From Mycobacterium sp. OTB74 (lineage in GTDB: Bacteria > Actinomycetota > Actinomycetes > Mycobacteriales > Mycobacteriaceae): a DNA stretch of 64,000 nucleotides. The position numbers and the translations under genes were made by a program. Position 1 is the stretch's first letter. The number at the start of each line of letters is the position of its first letter. The stretch lies in NCBI RefSeq assembly GCF_029892685.1, contig NZ_JARXVD010000004.1:1-64000 (forward strand), in the 5' to 3' direction. Under the pieces are notes generated by a model that did no database searches, was not told where the DNA came from, and saw nothing but the letters and a program-made list of their open reading frames with translations. Of the stretch, positions 55,601 to 63,660 are shown in pieces.

Positions 55601-56181
55601 AGCAGGAGGGCCTCCACCGCGGTGTCCAGGGATTCGATGCTGGCCAACAGAATCCGCGGCTGCGTCTCGTTCAGGATTGGCGCATGTTGAGTCGCCGGTG
55701 CGCTCGTCTGCAACGGCACCACCACGACACCCAAATGGATGCAGGCCAGTTCGATGACCGCGTAGTCGACGCTGGCGAACCCGAGGACGCAGACGAAATC
55801 ACCTGTCAGCATTGGGTGTTCGCGGTGGTGGTGCCAGTCGGCGGCGACCGCGCGGACGCGGTCCCAGAGCTGCCGGTAGCTGGTGGTGACGAACTCGGGC
55901 AGGAAACGCACGGTGGTCTGACCCGTCGCCGGGTCGGTGGACAGCTCCCGGGCACGCGCACCGAGCGCCGGCCGGTCGGCGTAGCCCTCCATGACGGTCG
56001 CCATCACCTGCGCGATCCGCAGACCGGGCTGCCGCGCGGCGGCGGCAACTGCTTCGTCAGGTTTGGCGGCGCCGAATTGCGCATCCTCGGCGTAGAGGCG
56101 TTCGCGGCGACGGGCTAGGCGATCCCACTGCTGTTGCTCAGCCCCAGGATCTTTGACATCGCTACGTCCTACGAAAGCCAT
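52651..56181 (-). CDS. car: Carboxylic acid reductase
   Basis: An 1176-residue enzyme of the usual CAR size. The adenylation domain (about 1-640) has TSGTTGTPKGAM; the carrier domain carries the phosphopantetheine Ser689 in LGGDSLSAL; the reductase domain (from about 770) has TGVTGFLG and YGVSKWASE. It reduces a carboxylic acid to an aldehyde using ATP and NADPH and needs a phosphopantetheinyl transferase from elsewhere. ATG 56181, 43 bases after the TetR gene. Close to mycobacterial FadD9/CAR. Confidence 0.93.
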   Translation of the reverse strand: MAFVGRSDVKDPGAEQQQWDRLARRRERLYAEDAQFGAAKPDEAVAAAARQPGLRIAQVMATVMEGYADRPALGARARELSTDPATGQTTVRFLPEFVTTSYRQLWDRVRAVAADWHHHREHPMLTGDFVCVLGFASVDYAVIELACIHLGVVVVPLQTSAPATQHAPILNETQPRILLASIESLDTAVEALLLGGPPQRLIVFDYESRDDTHRARFDAAAQRLADAGSDLVIEVLDSIVDAAATLPAAPLHVAADGEDPLAWVFYTSGTTGTPKGAMLTESLCIGSWLAQSDQPVITLSYMPMSHLIGYGYVLMTLANGGTSYFAASSDLSTLFDDLAAARPTTLSLVPRVCEMFYHHYLGELDKATIAGADPDEAGERLREDLRERVLGGRVLACGCGSAALSPEIKDFMVSVLDQHLMIGYSSTEIAGGMLLADEHVLRPPVIDYKLDDVPELGYFNTDKPYPRGELLVKSGRFMAGYYKRPDLTATMYDAEGYYRTGDIMAEVAPDRLRFVDRRNNVIKLSQGEFVAVARLEALYTKSPLVRQIYLYGSSERAYLLGIVVPTDPTSSTSAIAESLLEVAHENQLNSYEIPRDFLIETEPFSLENGLLSGVGKFLRPKLKERYGQRLEQRYAELAENQARQLRALRSEGSALPISEVVARAVQATLGLSPDDIDPYARFIDLGGDSLSALTISRLLADIVGAEVPVGVVTDPTGSLASLGTFIERQRNSDSKMTFGSVHGAGAREIRAADLTLDKFIDPEILQTATTLPRPPEEVRSVLVTGVTGFLGRFLGLEWLQRMADAGGRVIYLARGADTAGARARIEAALESDPGLLRRFRDLADRHLEIIAADIGESGWGLDEATWARLAESVDLIVHPAAHVNHVLPYDQLFAANVAGTAELIRLALTTKLKTIHYISTMGVTAVTDHIVGEDRDIRLDVPTVSLSDGYANGYGVSKWASEVLLREAHDLCNLPIAVFRPGMILADSRYDGQLNVPDIFTRLLFSVIATGVAPSSFYLGGGDGAGSGSRPATPARAHYEGLPVDFLAGAIAEVGLRGGDAFETYNTTNPHDDGVSLDTFVDWLAESGLPVRRIDDYGEWLHRFETAMQALPERAKQQSVLTVLDVYRHPVPAMPGSPVPAERFRAAVESAGHEIPSISCELIAKYVADMRLLGML

Positions 56182-56224
56182 GGTTTCACACCCTCATTGG
56201 TTCGACACCGAGGCAGATCAATGG

Positions 56225-56929
56225 TCAGGCGGTAATCGAGCAGGCCACATCGCGGTCCGGCCGCGTCAAGGCTGCGCTTCCGAGCCGGACTGGCACCGCC
56301 TCCCACAAACCCGTGAGTGCCGCGATCAACTCCTCGGCGACCACCGACCAGTTCGAACTCACCGATGGCCGAGCGACGGCGAGCTCGCCCTCGATCTCGG
56401 CACAGGTGTGCATCAGCAGATTCGTCGCCATCATCCAGCGTCCCAGGCGCACCTGCTTCGGACGTTCTGGGAGGCACCGGCTAATCCCCCGTACGGTCTT
56501 ACGCATGAGCTGAGACGTCAGGGCGTCGGCGACCACCAAATCTCGATAAGTAGGGTCAGCCATGGCCTGCGCAGCGAACCGCGCATAAGACGTGGGCGTT
56601 CCCAGCTGTTCCAGATGTTCCGTCAGCGGATAGACCAGTACCCCGATCCAATCGCGCAACTGTGCGTCGCCATCGATCTCTCCCAATTTTCGTATGCGAA
56701 TGTCATCGATAGCCAACCGATGCTTTGCCTCAATGGCCCGCAGCAGTTCGGCTCGTGAACCGAAGTGGTAACAGGCCGCGGCGTTGTTGCGCTGCCCAGC
56801 AGCTTCACTGATCTGCCGGTTGGACACCGCATGCATGCCAAACTCGACGAACAGTCGTTCAGCAGCAGCCAAGATCGCATCGCGCGTGCTCGACGATCTG
56901 TCGGTACGCGCGTCTTTGGCTCGGCTCAC
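56225..56929 (-). CDS. TetR-family regulator A
   Basis: A 234-residue TetR protein: HTH at about 10-55 with NRQISEAAGQRNNAAACYHF, then an all-helical ligand domain. It is a close paralog of the regulator at 60573 (shared RFAAQAMADPTYRDLV and GRWMMA). GTG 56929 is chosen because it sits 6 bases after the conserved TTCACT and aligns with the start of the paralog; the open frame to 57013 would translate promoter sequence. It heads the minus-strand car operon. Confidence 0.88.
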   Translation of the reverse strand: MSRAKDARTDRSSSTRDAILAAAERLFVEFGMHAVSNRQISEAAGQRNNAAACYHFGSRAELLRAIEAKHRLAIDDIRIRKLGEIDGDAQLRDWIGVLVYPLTEHLEQLGTPTSYARFAAQAMADPTYRDLVVADALTSQLMRKTVRGISRCLPERPKQVRLGRWMMATNLLMHTCAEIEGELAVARPSVSSNWSVVAEELIAALTGLWEAVPVRLGSAALTRPDRDVACSITA

Positions 56930-56972
56930 ACCGCCAGTGAACACGACTCGACAAAGTAAATCAAGGAATTTA
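56927..56972 (-). promoter_or_regulatory. Shared promoter/operator, TetR A-car operon
   Basis: On the minus strand: TAAAT-N6-ATTTA (56972-56957) over TTGATT (56964-56959), 17-base spacer, TTCACT (56941-56936), 6 bases, GTG 56929. Implies a leaderless mRNA. Confidence 0.72.
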
Positions 56973-57003
56973 TTTAGATCGGCCACACTATGGGCCCCTG
57001 GCT

Positions 57004-57921
57004 GTGTCACCATCTAGGGAAATGGCCAATTCACCCCATGTCGGTCAAGCCGGTGAGCAATCTGTCACGATCCGGGGAGGCGTTCTCACATACGAAATCC
57101 TCGGCACTGCAGGTGATTTCATCGTCTTGACGCCCGGCGGCCGGTTTTCTAAGGACATCCCGGGACTGCGCCCGCTTGCCGAGGCCCTCGCGGCAGGCGG
57201 CTACCGGGTGCTGCTGTGGGACCGACCGAACTGCGGCAAATCTGATGTGCAGCTTTTCGGCGAATCCGAATCTCACATGCGGGCAACTGTTCTGAGCGAT
57301 CTCATCAATACGCTGGGCATCGGGCCGTGCATTCTGGCCGGTGGTTCAGGAGGCGCCCGAGATTCCATCCTGACCGCACTGCTCTACCCAGATCAGGTAA
57401 CCAAGTTAGTGCTCTGGAACATTGTTGGCGGAATCTTCGGCACCTACATCCTCGGACACGTCTACATCGTGCCCAGCATCCTTGCCGTGCGTGGCCGAGG
57501 GATGCCTGGCGTCCTCGAAGTCCGCGACTGGCGCGAGTGCATCGAGACCAATCCGGCCAACAAGGAACGTCTTATGGCCTTCTCGGCCGAGGACTTTCTC
57601 AAGATCATGTTGCGCTGGCTCAATGCCTTCATCACCAAGCCCGGTCAAACCATTCCCGGTGTCGACGATCACCTATTCGACGATCTGAGGATTCCAACGT
57701 TGATCATCCGCGGTGGCGAAAATGACCTGAACCATCCCAAGAGGACCTCGCTGGAGGTGCACTCGCTGATCAAAGGATCTCAGCTGATCGATCCGCCGTG
57801 GCCGGAGGACGCCTGGGAGCGCGCCTCGGAGGCGTCGGCGCAAGGAAAGGTCAAGCGGTTCAACCTGTTCGATACCTGGGTACAGGCGGCGCCCGAAATT
57901 CTGCAGTTTCTCAGCCGCTGA
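57004..57921 (+). CDS. Alpha/beta hydrolase
   Basis: A 305-residue alpha/beta hydrolase. The nucleophile motif is GGSGGARD; WDRPNCGKSD precedes it as in C-C bond and epoxide hydrolase relatives; an acid may be in GGENDLNHP, while a clear catalytic His was not identified. GTG 57004 is listed; ATG 57022 directly after AGGGAA is an alternative. Divergent from TetR A, so both may respond to the same operator at 56957-56972. Confidence 0.8.
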   Translation: MSPSREMANSPHVGQAGEQSVTIRGGVLTYEILGTAGDFIVLTPGGRFSKDIPGLRPLAEALAAGGYRVLLWDRPNCGKSDVQLFGESESHMRATVLSDLINTLGIGPCILAGGSGGARDSILTALLYPDQVTKLVLWNIVGGIFGTYILGHVYIVPSILAVRGRGMPGVLEVRDWRECIETNPANKERLMAFSAEDFLKIMLRWLNAFITKPGQTIPGVDDHLFDDLRIPTLIIRGGENDLNHPKRTSLEVHSLIKGSQLIDPPWPEDAWERASEASAQGKVKRFNLFDTWVQAAPEILQFLSR

Positions 57922-58172
57922 GCAACGTCACCTGCGCAGCGTTCACGTCCGCAAAGTCGCCGCCGTACTTGCCGGATCGATCGCCGACTACCCTCCTATG
58001 CCACAGAATTGGCACATAAAAACACTGAAATCAGTTGTGGTTCAGAGTGTTTAGGTCACTCCGTTACCGCCACGAAGCTCGATGCACTGCTCTCCTGGTC
58101 GCAGATGTGAAGTTCCACCAGTCACGATGCCGATCGCGACGCATATCACCGTATGGCGAGCCACGCGACCGA

Positions 58173-58217
58173 AATAAATTCCTTGATTTAGTTCGAACTG
58201 CGGTGTTCACTGAGTCG
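58173..58217 (+). promoter_or_regulatory. Shared promoter/operator, TetR relic/ALDH
   Basis: AATAAATTCCTTGATTTA at 58173-58190 contains the TAAAT-N6-ATTTA palindrome and TTGATT (58183-58188). After 17 bases comes TTCACT (58206-58211), then 6 bases, then GTG 58218. It may now drive the aldehyde dehydrogenase. Confidence 0.72.
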
Positions 58218-58286
58218 GTGAGCATCGCCAAGGATGCAGAACCAGCAGACCGAAGGGCTGACGCATCCCAGAATCTCCGTCTGTAA
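58218..58286 (+). pseudogene. TetR N-terminal relic
   Basis: From GTG 58218 the frame reads VSIAKDAEPADRRADAS and stops after 22 codons. This aligns with the starts of both TetR paralogs (VSLAKDVRTDRSS, VSRAKDARTDRSS). The rest of the gene is gone. Confidence 0.65.
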
Positions 58287-58359
58287 GTCGCGGGAAGCGT
58301 GCCGTTCGTGCGGGCGAATGGGCACCCCAACGAATTGCTAAACGAAAGGCAGGAGGACA

Positions 58360-59808
58360 GTGCGTAACGCCAATGACGTCGTTGCCGCGGTCGACAAACC
58401 CGGCTCAGGAATAATTCCGGTCTTCAACCCCTCCAACGAGGAGCAGATAACCGAGGTTGTCGATTCCGACGGGGCCGCCGTAGACGCGGCAGTGGCGCGG
58501 GCTCGCGAGACGTTCGAGTCCGGCATCTGGCGCAAGCTGCCGGCCGCCCGACGCGCGGAGGTACTCTTCCGCGCTGCAGAGATCATCAAGCAGCGCACCG
58601 ACGAGCTCGCGAGGCTCGAAAGCCAAGACAACGGACTGAACTTCAAAGCAGCGCGCCACATCATTGAGGTGTCGCGAGACATGCTGGTGTACTACGCCGG
58701 GTGGATCGGCAAGATCCATGGCGAGTCCAGCAATGTCGTCTCCGACGGCCTACTCGGACATTACGAGAACTATCACAACTTCACCCAACTCGAGCCGGTC
58801 GGCGTTGTCGGTCTCATCATCCCGTGGAACGGGCCGTTTTTCGTCGCGATGCTCAAGGTCGCGCCGGCGCTGGCGGCCGGCTGTAGCTGCGTGCTCAAAC
58901 CGGCCGAGGAGACACCACTCACCGCGCTGAAGCTCGAAGAGATCTTCCGTGAGGCCGGATTGCCCGACGGCGTACTCAATGTCATCACCGGTTACGGCGA
59001 GACGACGGGCGCCGCGCTCACCGCCCATCCCGACGTCGACAAGATTTCGTTCACCGGTTCCACCGAGGTCGGCCGGTTGATCGTCACCGCGGCGGCAGGC
59101 AACCTCAAGCGCCTGACTCTGGAACTCGGCGGCAAGTCGCCGCTGATCATGTTCGACGACGCGAATCTGAAGAAGGCGATCCCCCGAGTCGGGATGGGCT
59201 TTTTGGCCGGCTCCGGGCAGAACTGCTCGTGCACGTCGCGCATCTATGTGCAGCGCGGTGTCTACGACCAGGTTGTCGACGGCTTGGCCGCCTTCGCCAA
59301 GAAGCTGCCGATGGGCGGAAGCGAGGAACCTAACTCGCTCCTCGGACCGCTGATCAGCGAGAAACAACGCCAACGCGTCGCAGGTATGGTCGATGCGGGC
59401 GTAGCCGCGGGTGCGCAGGTCATCACCGGCGGCAAGTACATGGACCGTGTTGGCTACTTCTATGAAGCCACGGTCGTCACCAACACCACACCCGGCATGC
59501 GGCTTATCCGCGAGGAGATCTTCGGGCCGGTCGGCTGCGTGATTCCGTTCGACGACGAAGACGAGGTGATTACCGCAGCCAACGACACGGAGTACGGGCT
59601 CGCCAGTGCCGTCTGGACCGAGAACATCGGGCGCGCCCATCGCGTCGCGAATGCGCTTCGCGCCGGCCAGGTTTGGGTTAACTCGACACTTGCGGCAGAT
59701 CCCGCCATGCCGATTTGTGGTCATAAGCAATCGGGTTGGGGCGGAGAACGAGGGCGTAAGGGCATCGACGAGTACTTCAACACCAAAGCGGTTTACATCA
59801 GCCATTAA
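58360..59808 (+). CDS. Aldehyde dehydrogenase
   Basis: A 482-residue NAD(P)-dependent ALDH. Features: IPWNGPF, FTGSTEVG, catalytic Glu in LELGGKSP, catalytic Cys in GQNCSCTSR, and EEIFGPVG. It oxidises an aldehyde to an acid. In this island it works against the direction of the carboxylic acid reductase, so the two may serve different intermediates or conditions. GTG 58360 follows AGGAGGACA. Confidence 0.9.
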   Translation: MRNANDVVAAVDKPGSGIIPVFNPSNEEQITEVVDSDGAAVDAAVARARETFESGIWRKLPAARRAEVLFRAAEIIKQRTDELARLESQDNGLNFKAARHIIEVSRDMLVYYAGWIGKIHGESSNVVSDGLLGHYENYHNFTQLEPVGVVGLIIPWNGPFFVAMLKVAPALAAGCSCVLKPAEETPLTALKLEEIFREAGLPDGVLNVITGYGETTGAALTAHPDVDKISFTGSTEVGRLIVTAAAGNLKRLTLELGGKSPLIMFDDANLKKAIPRVGMGFLAGSGQNCSCTSRIYVQRGVYDQVVDGLAAFAKKLPMGGSEEPNSLLGPLISEKQRQRVAGMVDAGVAAGAQVITGGKYMDRVGYFYEATVVTNTTPGMRLIREEIFGPVGCVIPFDDEDEVITAANDTEYGLASAVWTENIGRAHRVANALRAGQVWVNSTLAADPAMPICGHKQSGWGGERGRKGIDEYFNTKAVYISH

Positions 59809-59914
59809 TCGCGACGCCGCCATCGTCAGATGAAGTTTCGCCGCAGTTGATTCAAGGGAGCAGAGCGATGACCAGTCAATGGACACAGTTGGATTCAGTA
59901 CCAAAGGAGCCGCG

Positions 59915-60340
59915 ATGACTACCGCCAACGAGCAGTTGGTTCTGGACTTCATTCACGCTGCGTATGGCCAGAAGATGGACGTCGAGGCCATGACGGCGAT
60001 GATGGCCGAAGACTTTGTGTGGCAACTCAACGTGCCACGCTCAAAGGTCGTCAAGGGTCGGGCCGCAGCCCGCGCTGAACTCATACAGCACAGCGAACTG
60101 TCCACAGGCATGATCGAAGGCAGCGAAATCCAGACGGTCGTGTCCAGTGGGAACACGGTCGTGGTCGAACGAATCGATGTCAACGACGTCGGCGCCAAGG
60201 TTCTCAGGTTCAACGTTGTTGCCATCTTCGACGTGCGTGACGGCAAGCTCACCGGTTGGCGGGAGTACTGGGATACGGGACACATAGCCCAGCAGCTCGG
60301 CATCGACGCTGCGCATATGTTCGACGCACTGGAACCGTAA
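59915..60340 (+). CDS. SnoaL-like protein
   Basis: A 141-residue cone-barrel (NTF2-like) protein with FVWQLNVP and a late GKLTGWREYWD. Members include polyketide cyclases, limonene epoxide hydrolases and ketosteroid isomerase-like enzymes. Catalytic residues could not be fixed. ATG 59915 follows AAAGGAG; the open frame to 59879 is not needed. Lies 106 bases after the ALDH. Confidence 0.8.
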   Translation: MTTANEQLVLDFIHAAYGQKMDVEAMTAMMAEDFVWQLNVPRSKVVKGRAAARAELIQHSELSTGMIEGSEIQTVVSSGNTVVVERIDVNDVGAKVLRFNVVAIFDVRDGKLTGWREYWDTGHIAQQLGIDAAHMFDALEP

Positions 60341-60528
60341 TCGAAGCAGCGTGTTCGGCGAACCGCCGGCACTATCTGATCGCGTTTCCGAGAAATCAAA
60401 TGGCGTCATGGTGATTGCAATGCCGTTGTCGTTCAACAGAATCCACGATGGGACGTGACACCATCGGCATCACTATGACGATGGTCAAGGGACACAATAG
60501 TTCTGTGGACGGAGGCAGCCGCAAGAAT

Positions 60529-60575
60529 TAAATTCCTTGATTTGTTTTGCCTGGTCGTGTTCGCTGATACGCGTG
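60529..60575 (+). promoter_or_regulatory. Shared promoter/operator, TetR B
   Basis: TAAAT-N6-ATTTG (60529-60544), TTGATT (60537-60542), 17 bases, TTCGCT (60560-60565), 7 bases, GTG 60573. The most diverged of the four sites. Confidence 0.68.
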
Positions 60576-61238
60576 AGCCTTGCCAAGGACGTGCGAACCG
60601 ACCGTTCCTCCACCACGCGGGAAGTACTGCTGGATGCTGCCGAGCGACTGTTCGCGGAATCTGGAATGTACGGGGTTTCCAACCGGCAGATCAGTGAAGC
60701 TGCCGGCCAAGGAAATAACGCCGCCGCCAGCTATCACTTCGGAACCCGGACTGATCTGCTGCGGGCAATCGAGGCTCGACGCCGAGTTGCGATCGACGAC
60801 TTGCGGCTCAACAAGCTGGCTCAACTAGACGCCGGTGCCACACTGCGCGACTGGGTCGGTGTGTTGGTGTACCCGATGACCGAATATCTTGAAGCACTGG
60901 GCAATCCCACGTTTTACGCGCGCTTTGCCGCGCAGGCTATGGCCGATCCAACCTACCGCGATCTTGTTGCCTCCGACGCCCTGTCATCCCCATTGCTGCT
61001 CAAGACCGTCCGTGGGATCAATCGGTGCCTACCCCGACGTCCTAAACCGGTCCGGCTGGGCCGCTGGATGATGGCGAACAACCTATTGATGCACACCCTC
61101 GCCGAGATCGAGGGGGATCTCGCAGCCGGCGGGTCCACAGTGGGACCAGGTTGGCCGAGTGTCGGCGAGGAATTGGTAAGCGCGCTCGTTGGTCTGTGGG
61201 AGGCGCCTGTGGCGCGGCTCGCAGGCTCGATCGACTGA
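60573..61238 (+). CDS. TetR-family regulator B
   Basis: A 221-residue TetR paralog of regulator A, with NRQISEAAGQGNNAAASYHF in the HTH and RFAAQAMADPTYRDLV in the ligand domain. GTG 60573 aligns with the paralog start and is placed for leaderless translation. Two paralogs with near-identical recognition helices probably bind the same operators, so they may cross-regulate or sense different ligands. Confidence 0.88.
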   Translation: MSLAKDVRTDRSSTTREVLLDAAERLFAESGMYGVSNRQISEAAGQGNNAAASYHFGTRTDLLRAIEARRRVAIDDLRLNKLAQLDAGATLRDWVGVLVYPMTEYLEALGNPTFYARFAAQAMADPTYRDLVASDALSSPLLLKTVRGINRCLPRRPKPVRLGRWMMANNLLMHTLAEIEGDLAAGGSTVGPGWPSVGEELVSALVGLWEAPVARLAGSID

Positions 61239-61388
61239 AGTATTGCGGGTGTCCACCGACTGTCTCGATAGCGACTGAATCTGGCGCCTCACCAATGAAT
61301 TGATATATCGATGGCTTCACGAGAATGCCTGTAGCCGAGTGGAATTGCAGGCCGTATGGGGCTGCCCGTAATCACCGCGATCTTGCCG

Positions 61389-62288
61389 TCAGCCTTGCGC
61401 GCGATCACTCCATCGGGCGATTACCTGGCCGGCGAAGTCAAGCATCTGATCAAGGCTGGCGAACATCGCGAAGGGATCCACGATTGCCTCATCGGTACCG
61501 GACTCGGCCAAGCGCTTGAGCCTGTCAGCGACCGAATCAACAGACGTACCTGGTTCGAGGTTGATCCGCATGGCCGTCTTCAGCGTGTCGGGATCGCGGC
61601 CTGCGTCCTGCGCCGCACGACGCGCAATCCACCACAAGTGGTCGGTGACCTCGTCCTGCAGGCCCTCGACCCCGAGCCAGCCGGTGCCGCTGCGGCCCAC
61701 CCGGCGCATCGCGGCCTCGCTGGCACCGCCGATCCAGATGGGCGGACCGCCCGCCTGGACCGGGCGCAGGTCTGCATGCACCGGCGGCAGCGAAAAGAAC
61801 TCGCTGTCCCAGGACACCGGTGTGGTCGTCCACCACTCGTGCAGGAACGCCAACAGGTCATCGAGCATCCGCCCGCGCCGACTCCAGTCCGCGCCCCGGG
61901 CGATGTCGTGTTCGTCCTTCATCCACCCGACTCCCACGCCAACATCGAGGCGGCCTTCGCTGAGCACGTCGAGCGTGGTCAGCAGCCGGGCCAGGTGCAC
62001 CGGCTCGTAGTAGAACGTGCTCAGCGTGCTGGAGTTCAGCCGCACCCGGTTGGTCGCGGTCGCGGCGACCGTCCACAGCAGCACCGGATCGAGGTAACGA
62101 GTCATCTGCGGCGGGTACGGCTGCTCTTTGCCCGGATAGGTGCTGTGCATATCGACCGGCGTGACCAGGCGATCGCCGACCCACAGCGTGTCGTAGCCAA
62201 GGTCCTCGAGACCGCGGCAGAACGCGCTCAGGCCAACGGCGCTGCTAATCGCGGGCCCGACTATCGGAATTGCGAAACCAAGCCTCAT
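61389..62288 (-). CDS. LLM-class F420-dependent oxidoreductase
   Basis: A 299-residue luciferase-like barrel protein: TLWVGDRLVTP, TLDVLSEGRLDVGVGVGWMKDE and PIWIGGASEAAMRRVGR. Typical of mycobacterial F420-dependent enzymes. Substrate unknown. ATG 62288. Confidence 0.87.
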   Translation of the reverse strand: MRLGFAIPIVGPAISSAVGLSAFCRGLEDLGYDTLWVGDRLVTPVDMHSTYPGKEQPYPPQMTRYLDPVLLWTVAATATNRVRLNSSTLSTFYYEPVHLARLLTTLDVLSEGRLDVGVGVGWMKDEHDIARGADWSRRGRMLDDLLAFLHEWWTTTPVSWDSEFFSLPPVHADLRPVQAGGPPIWIGGASEAAMRRVGRSGTGWLGVEGLQDEVTDHLWWIARRAAQDAGRDPDTLKTAMRINLEPGTSVDSVADRLKRLAESGTDEAIVDPFAMFASLDQMLDFAGQVIARWSDRAQG

Positions 62289-62423
62289 CGGGGGAATCCT
62301 CTCCGGGCAGACGATCGTCGGCCGACACCGAGATCTGGCATATCGAATGTTTTTGATGATTCATCAACGATTATTCGGACGCACGGCGCGCCTGTTCTTT
62401 CACGGCTTAGACTGGCGGTCTAC

Positions 62424-63047
62424 TCAGCCGGAAATGGTTGCGCCGAGGGCGAAGTTGAAGTTCCCCACCCCGTGGCGGGCGAGTCCCATCACGACCAGAC
62501 CCGTTCCTTCCAGCCAGTGCGCCATGCTCAAGCCGCCCACATCCAGCGGGCGCAGCCCAAGGCTCTCGATGAACTCCGCCACGCTCGCCTTGGCGCGCGC
62601 GTCGTCGCCGGCGATGAAGACGTCGAGCGGCCGACCCTGGGCCAGGACAACACCGAAGATGGTGTTGAATGCCTTCACCACGCTGGCGCTGGCCGGTGCC
62701 GCTTTGGCAACTTCCTGCGCAATCGAGCTGTCATCGGGGATGGCCAGCCCGTCGGCCGCGGAATTGAAGGGGTTGCTGATGTCGACGATGACCTTGCCCG
62801 CGAGGGCATTTCCGTACTGGGTGACGACCGGAACGACATTGGCGTACAACAAGGCCACGATGACGATGTCCCCGGTCGGGACTGCGCCGAACTCCCCCGT
62901 CGTTGCGCTGCCGCCGAGAGCCTTGGCCAGGTCAGCGGCCTTGGCCTGATCGCGGCCAATAACCTCGACGGTGTTTCCGCCCGCTACCGCCAGCGAGCCG
63001 ATGGCGCGGGCCATGTTCCCGGTACCGATGACGCTGATGCTGCCCAT
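62424..63047 (-). CDS. F420/NADP-binding reductase (PF03807)
   Basis: A 207-residue Rossmann protein with VIGTGNMARAIGS at the N-terminus, followed by DIVIVALLY and VIVDISNPFN, as in F420H2:NADP oxidoreductase-like proteins. It may move hydride between F420 and NADP. ATG 63047; the frame is open to 63095 without support. Divergent from a MarR regulator across 86 bases. Confidence 0.84.
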   Translation of the reverse strand: MGSISVIGTGNMARAIGSLAVAGGNTVEVIGRDQAKAADLAKALGGSATTGEFGAVPTGDIVIVALLYANVVPVVTQYGNALAGKVIVDISNPFNSAADGLAIPDDSSIAQEVAKAAPASASVVKAFNTIFGVVLAQGRPLDVFIAGDDARAKASVAEFIESLGLRPLDVGGLSMAHWLEGTGLVVMGLARHGVGNFNFALGATISG

Positions 63048-63100
63048 GAGATGTCCTAACTTGAGTGACGATCGAAAAGGTTGACTACTCAACATTAGTT

Positions 63101-63128
63101 CTGGTTTGTTGATGCGTCAACAAACCAG
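63101..63128. promoter_or_regulatory. 28-bp palindromic MarR operator
   Basis: CTGGTTTGTTGA, TGCG, TCAACAAACCAG: perfect 12-bp arms around 4 bases, in the divergent promoter gap, 5 bases before the MarR start. Confidence 0.72.
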
Positions 63129-63133
63129 GTAGC

Positions 63134-63616
63134 ATGGGGTTGATGGAACCGAACTGGCTGAGTCCTCGCGAAGACCGCGCGTGGCGGGCCTTCATGCACG
63201 CGCACCATCAGCTCGTCGTGCACCTGAACCGGGGCCTGCAGGAGTCGGGTCTGTCCGGCGCCGATTACGAGATATTGGCGGTGCTCTCGAGCCACGACGG
63301 GGACCGCATGCCCGCCCACAAGCTGTGTGCCACCTTGGACTGGGAGAAAAGCCGGGTCTCCCACCAGGTGCGGCGCATGCAGAAGGACGGGCTGATCTGC
63401 CGCGAGCCCAACCCCGACGATGCCCGCAGCACCATGATCTGCCTGCTGCCGGCCGGCCGCGCCGCCATCGAAAAGGCGGCACCCGAGCACGTCGAGGACG
63501 TGCGCCGGAACTTCATCGACCTACTGTCGCCGGCCGAGCTCGACATGCTCGCCGCCCTCAACGAACGAATCTTGCACCACCTGGCAGGCGACGACTCCCC
63601 CGCCGAAGACGAGTGA
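63134..63616 (+). CDS. MarR-family regulator
   Basis: A 160-residue MarR protein: HKLCATLDWEKSRVSHQVRRM recognition region and wing EPNPDDARSTMICLL. ATG 63134; ATG 63143 is also possible. It probably represses itself and the divergent reductase at 63101-63128. Confidence 0.87.
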   Translation: MGLMEPNWLSPREDRAWRAFMHAHHQLVVHLNRGLQESGLSGADYEILAVLSSHDGDRMPAHKLCATLDWEKSRVSHQVRRMQKDGLICREPNPDDARSTMICLLPAGRAAIEKAAPEHVEDVRRNFIDLLSPAELDMLAALNERILHHLAGDDSPAEDE

Positions 63617-63660
63617 CACCTCTCCCCCGGTCTGGAAACGGGAAAGTACTTGGCGCGTCC

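Larger units (their letters stand above)
57922..58359. other. Intergenic with decayed TetR locus
   Basis: About 440 bases. It holds a third copy of the shared promoter and a short TetR N-terminal relic, then the leader of the aldehyde dehydrogenase gene. CCACAGAATTG...CAGTTGTGG near 57998-58037 may form a weak hairpin. Confidence 0.55.

Noticed and set aside
56930..57013. Longer TetR A start translating the conserved NKFLDL segment
   Set aside because: The same DNA is out of frame ahead of TetR B, so conservation is at the DNA level; the GTG after the -10 aligns in all copies.
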